Positions 1 through 7,948 are shown, counted from the first letter of the stretch. The stretch: DNA of 64,000 bases from Sphingomonas sp. (GCA_019635535.1 JAHBZH010000001.1:2198995-2262994); one strand, 5' to 3'. The notes: generated by a model from the sequence alone, not told the origin. Translations and numbers: made by a program.

Positions 1-2
1 TC

Positions 3-1517
3 ACGACCGCCGCGGCCGGCGAAGCCGCCGCGCAGAACACACCGCCGGCCGTCAACGCCTGCACCGGCCTGCGCCTGCCGCGTTCCGCCGTGACAGACCT
101 GCTCGCACCGGTGGTGAACGGCATCGTCGCGCCGGTCGAGAACCGGGTCAATTCGATCCTGGGCGTGGTCGCGATCATCCCGCTCGTCGGTCAGGTCCTG
201 CCGCAGCTCAACATCAATGCCGCAAGCCTGTTGGCGGACGCCGCGGCCGGCGATCCGCTGTCGCTGCAGATTTTCGACACGGACGGAAACCTGGTCGACC
301 CCGCCGGCGGCTGCGACCTCCAGAGCTCGTCGCTCAGCCTGGCGCAGGAAGGCGGCATCGAGATCGGCGGCAATCGGATCAGCGGGCTCGGCGCCAACGG
401 CCGGGAGGCGTTTGCCGGCGATATCGATTCGATCGCGTTCGGCAATGGGGCTCGGACCGAGACGACGGCGACGGCATCGGTCGCGATCGGGAACGAGGCT
501 CAGGTCAGCGCCGCCAACAGCGTCGCGATCGGCGCCGGATCGACCGCCACGCGCGGGCCGCAGCTTGCCTATGCCGCGCTCGCGCTCGACGGCGCGCAAT
601 TCTCGGCCGGCGAATTTTCGGTAGGCACGGCCGGGGCCGAGCGCCAGATCACCAATGTCGCGCCCGGATCGGCGCCGACCGACGCGGTCAACGTCGCGCA
701 GCTCCAGAGCGTCGCGAATGCGGTGGCGAGCCATGACACGCGCATCTCGGCACTGGAAGCGGGCAGCGGCGGTGGTACACCGGCGCCCGGTCCGCTCCGC
801 TATGCCGACGCGGCAACGCCCACCGCGCCCAATGCCGGCGCGCCGACCGACGATGCCACCCTGGTCGGCGCGAGCGGCGGGCCGGTGGGCCTACACAATG
901 TCCGCACCGGGCAGCTCGCCGCCGGATCGACGGATGCGGTGAACGGCGGGCAATTGTTCGACACCAACCAGCAGGTCGCGGCCAACAGCAATCGGATCAC
1001 CGTGCTGGAAAACAGCGTGTCGGGCAGCGCGATCGGCCCGGTCCAATATGCCAATGCCGATACGCCGACCGTTCCCAATGGCGGCACGGTCTCCAATGAC
1101 GTGACTCTGGTCGGCGCCAATGGAGGACCGGTCACGCTGCACAATGTCGCCGCCGGGGTGGCGCCGACCGACGCGATCAATGTCGCCCAGCTCAACAATG
1201 CCATGAACAGCGCTGTCGCCGAGGCCCAGGCCTATACCGACCTGCGCTTCGACCTGATGGGTCGCGACATGACTGCCTTGCGGCGGGACGCCAATGGCGG
1301 CATCGCCGGCGCGCTCGCCGCCGCTGCCCTGCCGCAGGCCAGCGATCCCGGCCGCGGCATGATAGCCATGGGCATGGGCACATGGCAGGGTCAGGCCGCC
1401 GTCGCCGTCGGGCTTTCGACCCGGCTCGACAACGGCCAGGCGGTCGTGCGCGCCGGCGCGACGGTCGATACTCGCGGCCGCGCCGGCGCCAATGCCGGGG
1501 TGGGCATCCAGTTCTGA
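3..1517 (+). CDS. Trimeric autotransporter adhesin (YadA-like), C-terminal part
   Basis: The frame is open from the first complete codon at base 3, so the 5' end lies outside the window; the GTG at 90 is internal. The visible part has head-type motifs (SVAIG and NSVAIGAGS, near bases 475-540), neck or stalk motifs (TDAVNVAQLQ, TDAVNGGQL, TDAINVAQLN near 680, 930 and 1170) and a duplicated module of about 80 residues containing DATLVGA/DVTLVGA and HNV. A glycine- and alanine-rich C-terminus with a YadA-type anchor ends in F. By family knowledge the anchor trimerises into an outer-membrane barrel and displays the stalk and head for surface attachment. A strong hairpin follows the stop. The family assignment is firm; the ligand is unknown. 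Confidence 0.85.
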   Translation, partial: TTAAAGEAAAQNTPPAVNACTGLRLPRSAVTDLLAPVVNGIVAPVENRVNSILGVVAIIPLVGQVLPQLNINAASLLADAAAGDPLSLQIFDTDGNLVDPAGGCDLQSSSLSLAQEGGIEIGGNRISGLGANGREAFAGDIDSIAFGNGARTETTATASVAIGNEAQVSAANSVAIGAGSTATRGPQLAYAALALDGAQFSAGEFSVGTAGAERQITNVAPGSAPTDAVNVAQLQSVANAVASHDTRISALEAGSGGGTPAPGPLRYADAATPTAPNAGAPTDDATLVGASGGPVGLHNVRTGQLAAGSTDAVNGGQLFDTNQQVAANSNRITVLENSVSGSAIGPVQYANADTPTVPNGGTVSNDVTLVGANGGPVTLHNVAAGVAPTDAINVAQLNNAMNSAVAEAQAYTDLRFDLMGRDMTALRRDANGGIAGALAAAALPQASDPGRGMIAMGMGTWQGQAAVAVGLSTRLDNGQAVVRAGATVDTRGRAGANAGVGIQF

Positions 1518-1545
1518 TCGCTTTCTGGCCGCGCTTGGTCGGAAC

Positions 1546-1576
1546 GGAGGAGGCGCACCCCCACCGCGCCTCCTCC
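1546..1576 (+). terminator. Hairpin after adhesin gene
   Basis: Perfect 11-bp inverted repeat (GGAGGAGGCGC / GCGCCTCCTCC) with a 9-base loop, 29 bases after the adhesin stop. No T-run follows, so termination may be weak or assisted. Confidence 0.5.
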
Positions 1577-1608
1577 CAACGCTTTCCGATGCAACGGATT
1601 CCCGTCAC

Positions 1609-1650
1609 TTGACAATATGGAAAGCCATAGTACTTTCCATGATGGAAAGT
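1609..1650 (+). promoter_or_regulatory. Promoter with overlapping palindromic operator
   Basis: TTGACA at 1609-1614, 16 bases, then TACTTT at 1631-1636 as a candidate -10. A perfect palindrome, ACTTTCCAT-G-ATGGAAAGT (1632-1650), overlaps the -10. A further half-site, ATGGAAAG, sits at 1617-1624 between the -35 and -10. The downstream pair encodes a winged-helix protein, so autoregulation by that protein is the natural inference. Confidence 0.7.
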
Positions 1651-1658
1651 GAGGAAAT

Positions 1659-2108
1659 ATGCAGCAGGACGACACAGACCCGGCAACGGCGCTGAGCCTT
1701 GCCAATACCGCGCGCAAACGGATCGCGGCCCGCGCCGACGTCCCGAACTGGTATGGCTGGTGCTACGGCATCTTCTGTGGCTTGCTGGTTACGGGCGGCG
1801 GGCTCGGCAACGCGCTTGGTATGAGCATGGTAGCCGTTGGCATATCCGGACTCGTGGTCATTTATCGGACCTGGGTCGATCGAACCGGTATCGAAGTGAA
1901 TGGCTACCGCGCGGGCAGGACACGGACGATCGCGACCCTGCTTGCGATCGTTCTCGTCGCGCTGATGCTGGGCGGCATGGGCGCGCGCCTCCTCCTGGAA
2001 CTGCCATGGGCGCCCTATGCGACCGGAATCATCGGGGCCATCTGCGCGATTATCGGGGGCTATGCCTGGGACCGCGCCTGGAAGGCGGAATTGCGGAGCG
2101 CCCGATGA
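1659..2108 (+). CDS. Four-helix integral membrane protein of unknown function
   Basis: A 149-residue protein with a charged N-terminus (about 35 residues) and four predicted membrane segments at roughly 38-58, 60-78, 92-112 and 117-137. I do not recognise a family. The start ATG follows GAGG with a 4-base gap. Its stop overlaps the next gene's start (CGATGA), so the two are translationally coupled. The following gene encodes a small winged-helix regulator. A paired membrane protein and HTH protein behind a palindromic operator suggests a small autoregulated membrane-response unit, but the signal and function are unknown. Confidence 0.7.
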   Translation: MQQDDTDPATALSLANTARKRIAARADVPNWYGWCYGIFCGLLVTGGGLGNALGMSMVAVGISGLVVIYRTWVDRTGIEVNGYRAGRTRTIATLLAIVLVALMLGGMGARLLLELPWAPYATGIIGAICAIIGGYAWDRAWKAELRSAR

Positions 2109-2410
2109 GCATGGAGGGCATCGACCCCGTCATTCATGCTCCGCTCCGGTTGCAGATCTGCGCGATCCTGTCCGCCGTGGACGAAGCCGAATTCGCCCTC
2201 GTCCGCGAGGAAACGGGCGTCAGCGAATCGGTGCTGTCCAAGCATGTGAAGCAGCTCGAGGAGGCCGGCTATGTGAAGGTCCGCAAGGCGACCTTCGCGT
2301 CGCGCCAGCGCACTTGGCTCGGCCTGACCCCGGCGGGGCGCAAAGCCTTCGCCGCGCATCTGGACGCGCTCACCCGTCTCGCCGCCACGGCACGGCTGGC
2401 GGCGGAATAG
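2105..2410 (+). CDS. Winged-helix transcriptional regulator (MarR-like, HTH_34 type)
   Basis: A 101-residue protein starting at the ATG that overlaps the upstream stop by four bases. The pattern is a compact winged helix: APLRLQICAIL, then a recognition-helix region SESVLSKHVKQLEEAGYV, then the wing with RTWLGLTPAGRKAF. Proteins of this size and pattern bind DNA as dimers, matching the perfect palindrome at 1632-1650 upstream of the operon. It has no separate ligand domain; the co-transcribed membrane protein may modulate it, which is inference. A second ATG lies two codons downstream. Confidence 0.8.
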   Translation: MSMEGIDPVIHAPLRLQICAILSAVDEAEFALVREETGVSESVLSKHVKQLEEAGYVKVRKATFASRQRTWLGLTPAGRKAFAAHLDALTRLAATARLAAE

Positions 2411-2451
2411 GAAGCGGTTGACACAAGTTTGCGTTTTGTTCTCATGGGCAG

Positions 2452-3648
2452 ATGACGCCCGAGCCCCTTTCCACCGCCGCCGCGCGCCGCATCGCACTGG
2501 CGGCGCAGGGCTTCGGCGCTCCTCGTCCCGCTTCGGTGGATCGCGGCCATCTGCGCCGGACACTCGATCGGATCGCGCTGCACCAGATCGACAGCGTCAA
2601 CGTGCTCGCCCGCGCCCATTATCTGCCCGCCTTCTCGCGGCTCGGCCCCTATGACCGCGCATTGCTGGACAATGCCGCATGGGGACCGCGACGGCAGCGG
2701 CGCCTGTTCGAATATTGGGCGCACGAGGCCTCGCTGCTGCCGCTGGAGCTGCATCCGCTGCTGCGCTGGCGCATGGCGGAGGCCGAGCGCGGCGCGGCCG
2801 GCTGGAACGGATTGCGCGCCTTCGCGTCGGAACGGCGCGCGGAAGCCGAGGCGATCCTGGCACGCATCCGCGACGAAGGACCGATGGCCGCATCCGACTT
2901 CGAGCACGGCAGGAGTCGCAGCGGCTGGTGGGAATGGGGCGCCACCAAGCAGGCGCTGGAATGGCTATTCTGGTCCGGGCGGATCGCCACCGCCACCCGG
3001 CGCGGCAATTTCGAACGGGTCTACGATCTCGCCGAGCGCGCGATCCCCGCCGCGATTCGCGACTTGCCGGCGGCCGAGCCCGCCGAGGCGCAGCGGCGGC
3101 TAACGGACATCGCCGCCCGCGCGCTCGGGGTGGCGACGGCCGGCGACCTGCGCGACTATTTCCGGCTGGGGCTGGAGGAGAGCCGGGCAGCGGTCGCGGC
3201 GCTGGTCGAAGAGGGCGCCTTGCTCCCCGTCGCAGTCGAGGGGTGGCGGCAGCCCGCTTATCTCCATGCCGAAGCGCGCCGCCCGCGCCGAATCGCGGGC
3301 CAGGCATTGCTCGCCCCGTTCGATCCCTTGATCTGGGAACGCGGCCGCGCCGAACGGCTGTTCGGCTTCCGCTACCGGATCGAGATCTACACGCCCGCAC
3401 ACAAACGGACGCACGGTTATTATGTGTTGCCCTTTCTGATGGACGACGCACTCGTCGCCCGCGTCGATCTCAAGAGCGACCGGCAAGCCGGACGATTGCT
3501 GGTGCAAAATGCCCACCTGGAACCGGGCGCGCCACCGGAGACGACCGAGCGATTGGCCACCGAACTGACGACGATGGCCGGATGGCTTGGACTTGAACCG
3601 CCGATTCCAGAGGGAAAATGGTGGAGCCGAGGGGGATCGAACCCCTGA
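2452..3648 (+). CDS. YcaQ-type winged-helix DNA glycosylase-like protein (HTH_42)
   Basis: A 398-residue protein resembling the YcaQ / crosslink-repair DNA glycosylase family. Visible hallmarks are LHQIDSVNVLARAHYLPAFS near residues 43-62, FEYWAHEASLLP near 86-97, and a C-terminal region with ARRPRRIAGQALLAPFDPLIWERGR fragments and FGFRYRIEIYTP. Characterised members remove bulky or crosslinked bases; activity here is inferred from family only. The gene has no stop of its own before the tRNA: the final nine codons (3622-3648) are read through the antisense of tRNA-Ala, giving the tail WSRGGSNP. The real C-terminus of relatives may end earlier. Confidence 0.8.
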   Translation: MTPEPLSTAAARRIALAAQGFGAPRPASVDRGHLRRTLDRIALHQIDSVNVLARAHYLPAFSRLGPYDRALLDNAAWGPRRQRRLFEYWAHEASLLPLELHPLLRWRMAEAERGAAGWNGLRAFASERRAEAEAILARIRDEGPMAASDFEHGRSRSGWWEWGATKQALEWLFWSGRIATATRRGNFERVYDLAERAIPAAIRDLPAAEPAEAQRRLTDIAARALGVATAGDLRDYFRLGLEESRAAVAALVEEGALLPVAVEGWRQPAYLHAEARRPRRIAGQALLAPFDPLIWERGRAERLFGFRYRIEIYTPAHKRTHGYYVLPFLMDDALVARVDLKSDRQAGRLLVQNAHLEPGAPPETTERLATELTTMAGWLGLEPPIPEGKWWSRGGSNP

Positions 3649-3694
3649 CCTTCGCAATGCCATTGCGACGCTCTCCCAGCTGAGCTACGGCCCC
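3622..3694 (-). tRNA. tRNA-Ala (GGC)
   Basis: Read on the minus strand the sequence folds as a cloverleaf: acceptor GGGGCCG/CGGCTCC (with one G-T pair), D-arm GCTC...GAGC, anticodon stem TCGCA/TGCGA around loop ATGGCAT (anticodon GGC), and T-arm AGGGG-TTCGATC-CCCCT. The discriminator is A73. No CCA is encoded. It is transcribed against the upstream YcaQ-like gene and overlaps its 3' end. Confidence 0.95.
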
Positions 3695-3799
3695 GAACCT
3701 TTTCGCGCCGGGCCTGGGCGACCCGGGATGAGCGGCGCATTTAAGGGAGGCGCCGCCCGGTGGCAAGGGCGCTATTGCGTCCCGCCGATCCCCAGAGAC

Positions 3800-4129
3800 T
3801 CAGCTCTCTTCGTCGTCCCCGGACGAGCCGGCCACGCCGATATCGTCGTCGCCGCCCAGATCGACTTCGTCGTCCGGATTCTCCTCGGCATCCTCATCGA
3901 CGTCGATGTCCAGATCGTCACCGGCCGCCAGGTCCGTATCTTCCTTCTCGACCTCCGCCTCGGGCTTGGCCGATTCGAACGGCAGCGGCTGCTTGGACTT
4001 CAACACCGGCTCGGGCTGCCAGGCGACGCCGCAGGAGATGCAGTGGACAGGATCGTCCTTGCCGAGATCGTAGAAGCGGGTGCCGCATTTCGGACAGGTC
4101 CGCTTGGTGCCCCATTCAGGCTTCACCAT
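3800..4129 (-). CDS. TIGR02300 family protein (FYDLN acid protein)
   Basis: A 109-residue protein. Its N-terminal third carries a zinc-ribbon-like pattern, CPKCGTRFYDLGKDDPVHC followed by SCG, including the signature FYDLN-like motif. The C-terminal 60 residues are almost entirely D, E, G and V. This fits the TIGR02300 family, which is widespread in alphaproteobacteria and has no established function. In many relatives it lies divergent to aroA-cmk-rpsA; here it lies divergent to cmk and aroA is absent. Confidence 0.9.
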   Translation of the reverse strand: MVKPEWGTKRTCPKCGTRFYDLGKDDPVHCISCGVAWQPEPVLKSKQPLPFESAKPEAEVEKEDTDLAAGDDLDIDVDEDAEENPDDEVDLGGDDDIGVAGSSGDDEES

Positions 4130-4289
4130 GGGTGAAAGTCTCCGTCAGAAGAAAAGAAAGGCGGGCGTCCGGCCGCGCGGGTGGACACCGATCGGCGGGC
4201 GCCTTGCCACATGGCCAAGCGGCTGTCAAAGCCCGCCGCATGAAGCGCGCTTTCCGCCTCGTTTCCGCGCCCCGCGCGTCGGGGCCGGC

Positions 4290-4919
4290 ATGATCGTCGC
4301 CGTCGACGGACCCGCGGCAAGCGGCAAGGGCACGATCGCCCGGGCGATCGCCCGCCATTTCGACCTGCCGCACATGGACACCGGGCTGCTCTACCGGGCG
4401 GTGGCGCTCAACCTGCTGCAGACCGGCGGCGATCCGGACAGCGAGTTCGCCGCCGCGCGCGCCACCGCGATCGAGCAGATCGATTTCGCCGATCCCGAGC
4501 TGAAGAGCGAGACGGTGGGCGGCATCGCCTCGCGCATCTCGACCTACCCGCTCGTCCGCCAGGCGCTGCTGGAGCGCCAGCGCCGCTTCGCCGGCCAGGC
4601 CGGTGGCGCCGTGCTCGACGGGCGCGACATCGGCACGGTGATCGCGCCCGAGGCCGACGTGAAGCTCTTCGTGACCGCCAGCCCGCAGGTGCGTGCCGAG
4701 CGGCGCTACATGGAGCTGAAGCGGCTCGGCCTCAACGTCCATCTGCCCGACGTGCTCGCCGACATCCATGCCCGCGACGAGCGCGACACCAGCCGCGGCG
4801 CCGCGCCGCTTCGGCAGGCCGGAGACGCGATCCTGATCGACACCAGCGACATGAATGCGGCGCAGGCGATCGAAACGGCGATCGCGGCGGTGAAGCGCGG
4901 GGCGAAATCCCCGAACTGA
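4290..4919 (+). CDS. cmk: Cytidylate kinase
   Basis: A 209-residue protein, normal length for Cmk. It phosphorylates CMP and dCMP with ATP in the cytoplasm. The P-loop GPAASGKGT is at residues 7-15, followed by HMDTGLLYRA, the nucleotide-binding segment LDGRDIGTVI, and the lid-type region ARDERDTSR. The ATG at 4290 gives the expected MIVAVDGPAASGKG start; the frame is open upstream but not protein-like. rpsA follows on the same strand after a long leader, as in most bacteria. The usual alphaproteobacterial upstream neighbour aroA is missing. Confidence 0.95.
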   Translation: MIVAVDGPAASGKGTIARAIARHFDLPHMDTGLLYRAVALNLLQTGGDPDSEFAAARATAIEQIDFADPELKSETVGGIASRISTYPLVRQALLERQRRFAGQAGGAVLDGRDIGTVIAPEADVKLFVTASPQVRAERRYMELKRLGLNVHLPDVLADIHARDERDTSRGAAPLRQAGDAILIDTSDMNAAQAIETAIAAVKRGAKSPN

Positions 4920-5149
4920 GCCGGGCGGGAAGCACCGGCCGTCCCGCCGATTCGCCGTGCCGGGGATTCCGCGCGGACGCCCGGAATGCCGGCCGGAAGT
5001 TGACGAAGTTGACGCCATGTCGGGGGGAGGCGCCCTTCCCCGCGCGATTTGTCCGGAGCGGGTCTGCCGGAACGGCCGCGTCGGGCCACATGGCGAAGAA
5101 TGGACGGCGGGCATCCGAACAGCGTTGCGCTTCAATTCCTACATTGCAA

Positions 5150-5164
5150 GAACATTCGGGGAAC
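5150..5164. promoter_or_regulatory. Candidate LexA (SOS) box
   Basis: GAAC-ATTCGGG-GAAC matches the alphaproteobacterial LexA box GTTC-N7-GTTC on the minus strand. It is intergenic. By base composition about one such match is expected by chance in a window this size, and no SOS gene is adjacent, so this is only a candidate. Confidence 0.35.
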
Positions 5165-5220
5165 AATCAAGGCGCCCGACCATGGGGGCCGCCGAGAGAT
5201 GCCATGCCAGCGGCGCATCG

Positions 5221-5252
5221 CTTGCCCCCTTCCCGCTTCTCCCCTATATGCG
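5221..5252 (+). promoter_or_regulatory. rpsA promoter; matches RpoH consensus and a housekeeping pattern
   Basis: CTTG (5221-5224), 18 bases, then CCTATATGCG (5243-5252). This fits every defined position of the alphaproteobacterial heat-shock consensus CTTG-N17/18-CYTATNTNNG. The same bases also read as TTGCCC-N17-TATATG for the housekeeping sigma factor. It lies about 225 bases before the rpsA start. Confidence 0.55.
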
Positions 5253-5478
5253 CGCCCGTCCGGCGGGTGGTGGATGCCCGCGGGAGCCAGGACAAGGCAG
5301 CGCGTTTGGGCGGGCATCGGGCCGCGTCCCGGCGCGCCTTTTGCCTTTCCGGCTTGCCGCGCATCCGCCTGTCCGCAGGGCGCCGGAGCGGCATGGGGCC
5401 GCCTCGGCATGCTGGTGCAAAAGACCGGGGGAGACAACCCCCAGGCCGGCAAAACAGACATGTAAGGAATTGAGTTTC

Positions 5479-7185
5479 ATGGCCACCACGGCAAACCCGA
5501 CCCGCGACGATTTCGCGGCGCTGCTCAACGAATCGCTGGGCGGCGAAAATGAAAGCTTCGAAGGCCGCGTCGTCGTCGGCACCGTCACCGGCATCGAGAA
5601 CGATCTCGCTGTCATCGATGTCGGCCTCAAGAGCGAAGGCCGCGTGCCGCTGCGCGAATTCGCCGCGCCGGGCCAGAAGGCCGAGCTGAAGATCGGCGAC
5701 CAGGTCGAGGTCTATGTCGACCGCATCGAGAACACCCATGGCGAAGCGATGCTGTCGCGCGACCGCGCCCGCCGCGAAGCCGCCTGGGACAAGCTGGAAG
5801 GCGAATATAGCGCCGGCAACCGCGTCGACGGCGTGATCTTCGGCCGCGTCAAGGGCGGCTTCACCGTCGACCTGGGCGGCGCCGTCGCCTTCCTGCCGGG
5901 CAGCCAGGTGGACATCCGCCCGGTCCGCGACGTCACCCCGCTGATGGACATCGCCCAGCCCTTCCAGATCCTGAAGATGGACCGCCGCCGCGGCAATATC
6001 GTCGTGTCGCGCCGCGCCATTCTGGAGGAGACCCGCGCCGAGCAGCGTTCGGGCCTGATCCAGAGCCTGACCGAAGGCCAGGTCGTGGACGGCGTCGTCA
6101 AGAACATCACCGATTACGGCGCCTTCGTCGATCTGGGCGGCATCGACGGCCTGCTCCACGTCACCGACATCAGCTACAAGCGCGTCGGCCATCCGAGCGA
6201 GGTGCTGGAGATCGGCCAGACCGTGAAGGTCCAGATCGTCCGCATCAACCGCGAGACGCAGCGCATCAGCCTCGGCATGAAGCAACTCGAAAGCGATCCG
6301 TGGGAAGGCGCCGGCGCCAAATATCCGGTTGGCGGCGTGTTCACCGGCCGCGTGACCAACATCACCGAATATGGCGCCTTCGTGGAGCTGGAAGCGGGCA
6401 TCGAGGGCCTGGTCCACGTCTCCGAGATGAGCTGGACCAAGAAGAACGTCCATCCGGGCAAGATCGTCTCCACCTCCCAGGAGGTCGAGGTCGCCGTGAT
6501 CGAGGTGGACGAGGAGAAGCGCCGGATCAGCCTCGGCCTCAAGCAGGCGCAGGCCAATCCCTGGGCCGCCTTCGCCGACAAGCACCCGGTCGGCACCGAA
6601 GTCGAGGGCGAGGTCAAGAACGCCACCGAATTCGGCCTGTTCATCGGCCTGGACGGCGACGTGGACGGCATGGTCCACATGTCCGACATCGCCTGGGGCG
6701 TTTCCGGCGAGGACGCGCTCAACCTGCATCGCAAGGGCGAGATGGTGAAGGCGGTCGTGCTCGACGTCGATGTCGAGAAGGAGCGCATCAGCCTCGGCAT
6801 GAAGCAGCTCGAGCGCGGCGGCGTCGCCAAGGGCACGAGCGCCAGCGCCGGGGGCGTTTCCAAGAACGACATCGTCACCGTCACCGTGCTCGACGTGCGC
6901 GACGGCGGGCTCGAGGTCCAGATCGGCGACGACGGGGCGACCGGCTTCATCAAGCGCACCGATCTCGGCCGCGACCGCGACGAGCAGCGTCCGGAGCGTT
7001 TCCAGAACGGCCAGAAGCTCGACGCGATGGTGATCGGCTTCGATCGTTCGAAGAAACCGAACTTCTCGATCAAGGCGCTTCAGATCGCCGAGGAGAAGCA
7101 GGCAGTTGCACAATATGGCTCGTCCGATTCCGGCGCGAGCCTGGGCGACATCCTGGGCGAAGCGCTCAAGCAGAAGCAGAGCTGA
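5479..7185 (+). CDS. rpsA: 30S ribosomal protein S1
   Basis: A 568-residue protein with six tandem S1 (OB-fold) domains, the usual length for alphaproteobacterial S1. Repeated domain signatures are visible: VNGxVxxxTxYGAFVDLGGIDGLLHV-type segments at roughly residues 205-225, 290-310 and 380-395, each followed by (K/R)RISLG(M/L)KQ. S1 docks mRNA on the small ribosomal subunit for initiation. The ATG at 5479 has AAGGAA ten bases upstream and gives MATTANPTRDDFAALL; the open frame extending upstream is composition-driven. A strong hairpin follows the stop, and ihfB lies downstream as in other proteobacteria. Confidence 0.97.
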   Translation: MATTANPTRDDFAALLNESLGGENESFEGRVVVGTVTGIENDLAVIDVGLKSEGRVPLREFAAPGQKAELKIGDQVEVYVDRIENTHGEAMLSRDRARREAAWDKLEGEYSAGNRVDGVIFGRVKGGFTVDLGGAVAFLPGSQVDIRPVRDVTPLMDIAQPFQILKMDRRRGNIVVSRRAILEETRAEQRSGLIQSLTEGQVVDGVVKNITDYGAFVDLGGIDGLLHVTDISYKRVGHPSEVLEIGQTVKVQIVRINRETQRISLGMKQLESDPWEGAGAKYPVGGVFTGRVTNITEYGAFVELEAGIEGLVHVSEMSWTKKNVHPGKIVSTSQEVEVAVIEVDEEKRRISLGLKQAQANPWAAFADKHPVGTEVEGEVKNATEFGLFIGLDGDVDGMVHMSDIAWGVSGEDALNLHRKGEMVKAVVLDVDVEKERISLGMKQLERGGVAKGTSASAGGVSKNDIVTVTVLDVRDGGLEVQIGDDGATGFIKRTDLGRDRDEQRPERFQNGQKLDAMVIGFDRSKKPNFSIKALQIAEEKQAVAQYGSSDSGASLGDILGEALKQKQS

Positions 7186-7202
7186 TCCGGGACAAGACCC
7201 TC

Positions 7203-7230
7203 CAGGCGGGCGGCACGAGCCGCCCGCCTG
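7203..7230 (+). terminator. rpsA terminator hairpin
   Basis: Perfect 12-bp stem CAGGCGGGCGGC / GCCGCCCGCCTG with a 4-base loop, 17 bases after the rpsA stop. A T-rich stretch (GTTCGCTGTCTTTGG) follows rather than a clean T-run. Confidence 0.7.
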
Positions 7231-7398
7231 GTTCGCTGTCTTTGGTTAGCCTATTTGAATTGCTCGGATTTTCCTTGAGCCACGACCTTGCTTTTTGCGA
7301 TCGTCGGTGCAACTAATCCGAGTCGAGGCGCCGCATCGGGGGATTGCGGCTGGTTCGGCCTGTTCTCCGGACCGCGTTTGTCGAACAGGGGGGGAAAC

Positions 7399-7677
7399 GT
7401 GATCCGATCCGAACTCGTGCAGAAATTGTGCGACGATCATCCCGATCTGACGCTCAAGGAAGTCGAGCGCGTCGTCGGCGCCTTCTACGAGGCGATCATC
7501 GCGCAGCTCCAGGATGGCGGTCGGATCGAGCTGCGCGGCTTCGGCGCCTTCTCGACACGCGGTCGCGATGCGCGCAAGGGCCGCAATCCGCGCACCGGCG
7601 AGGCGGTGGACGTCGATGCCAAGCGCGTCCCCTATTTCAAGCCCGGCAAGGAAATGCGCGAGCGGCTGAACGTCTGA
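7399..7677 (+). CDS. ihfB: Integration host factor subunit beta
   Basis: A 92-residue HU/IHF-fold protein. It starts at GTG, preceded by a G-rich ribosome site (GGGGGG, 7 bases upstream), and reads [20 protein letters not shown]. The beta-arm region has the family hallmark [11 protein letters not shown]...[10 protein letters not shown], ending in [15 protein letters not shown]. With the alpha subunit, encoded elsewhere, it bends DNA at specific sites. Its location directly after rpsA is the conserved proteobacterial arrangement and supports the beta rather than HU assignment. Confidence 0.95.
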   Translation: MIRSELVQKLCDDHPDLTLKEVERVVGAFYEAIIAQLQDGGRIELRGFGAFSTRGRDARKGRNPRTGEAVDVDAKRVPYFKPGKEMRERLNV

Positions 7678-7742
7678 CGTTCGGCGAATCGAAGCAGCAC
7701 GACGTTGACGCGGCGCCGCGACCCGGCCACCTCTTGTCCCGC

Positions 7743-7829
7743 GCGAACGTGGCGGAACCGGTAGACGCTGGAGACTTAAAATCTTCTGCCCCCAGGGGCG
7801 TGCGGGTTCGAGTCCCGCCGTTCGCACCA
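7743..7829 (+). tRNA. tRNA-Leu (TAA)
   Basis: 87-base class II tRNA with long variable arm. Acceptor GCGAACG/CGTTCGC, anticodon loop CTTAAAA (anticodon TAA), variable arm around GCCCCCAGGGGCG, T-arm GCGGG-TTCGAGT-CCCGC, and encoded CCA (7827-7829). Confidence 0.95.
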
Positions 7830-7948
7830 ATCCAGCGCGGAAACAGGTCGGCGTCGCGGCGGCCCCGTTGAACTCATGACAGGCATCCTTTCCTCGGCAG
7901 TGCCGTTCGCCTTGCGGCACCTTATGCCACAATCGGAAAGGAAATCAG

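Larger units (their letters stand above)
4920..5478 (+). other. Intergenic leader between cmk and rpsA (559 bases)
   Basis: I find no convincing gene on either strand. The region contains a LexA-type site (5150-5164), a promoter matching RpoH and housekeeping patterns (5221-5252), and GC-rich stretches with short inverted repeats. The promoter predicts an rpsA leader of about 220 nucleotides, long enough for autogenous control by S1, which is known in other bacteria; that is inference here. Confidence 0.6.

Noticed and set aside
4080..4289. N-terminal extension of cmk in the open frame upstream
   Set aside because: The extension is not Cmk-like; ATG 4290 gives the standard start directly before the P-loop.
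5132..5461. Possible small SOS-regulated gene on the minus strand at the LexA-type site
   Set aside because: The translated sequence is proline- and arginine-rich without any motif and lacks a ribosome site.
5167..7113. Very long open frame on the minus strand opposite rpsA
   Set aside because: It mirrors rpsA codon structure in GC-rich DNA, has repetitive D/A/L-rich composition and no start signal; rpsA on the plus strand is unmistakable.
7358..7389. CCTGTTC...GAACAGG inverted repeat before ihfB
   Set aside because: Only 7-bp arms with an 18-base loop; too weak to call as an operator or riboswitch.
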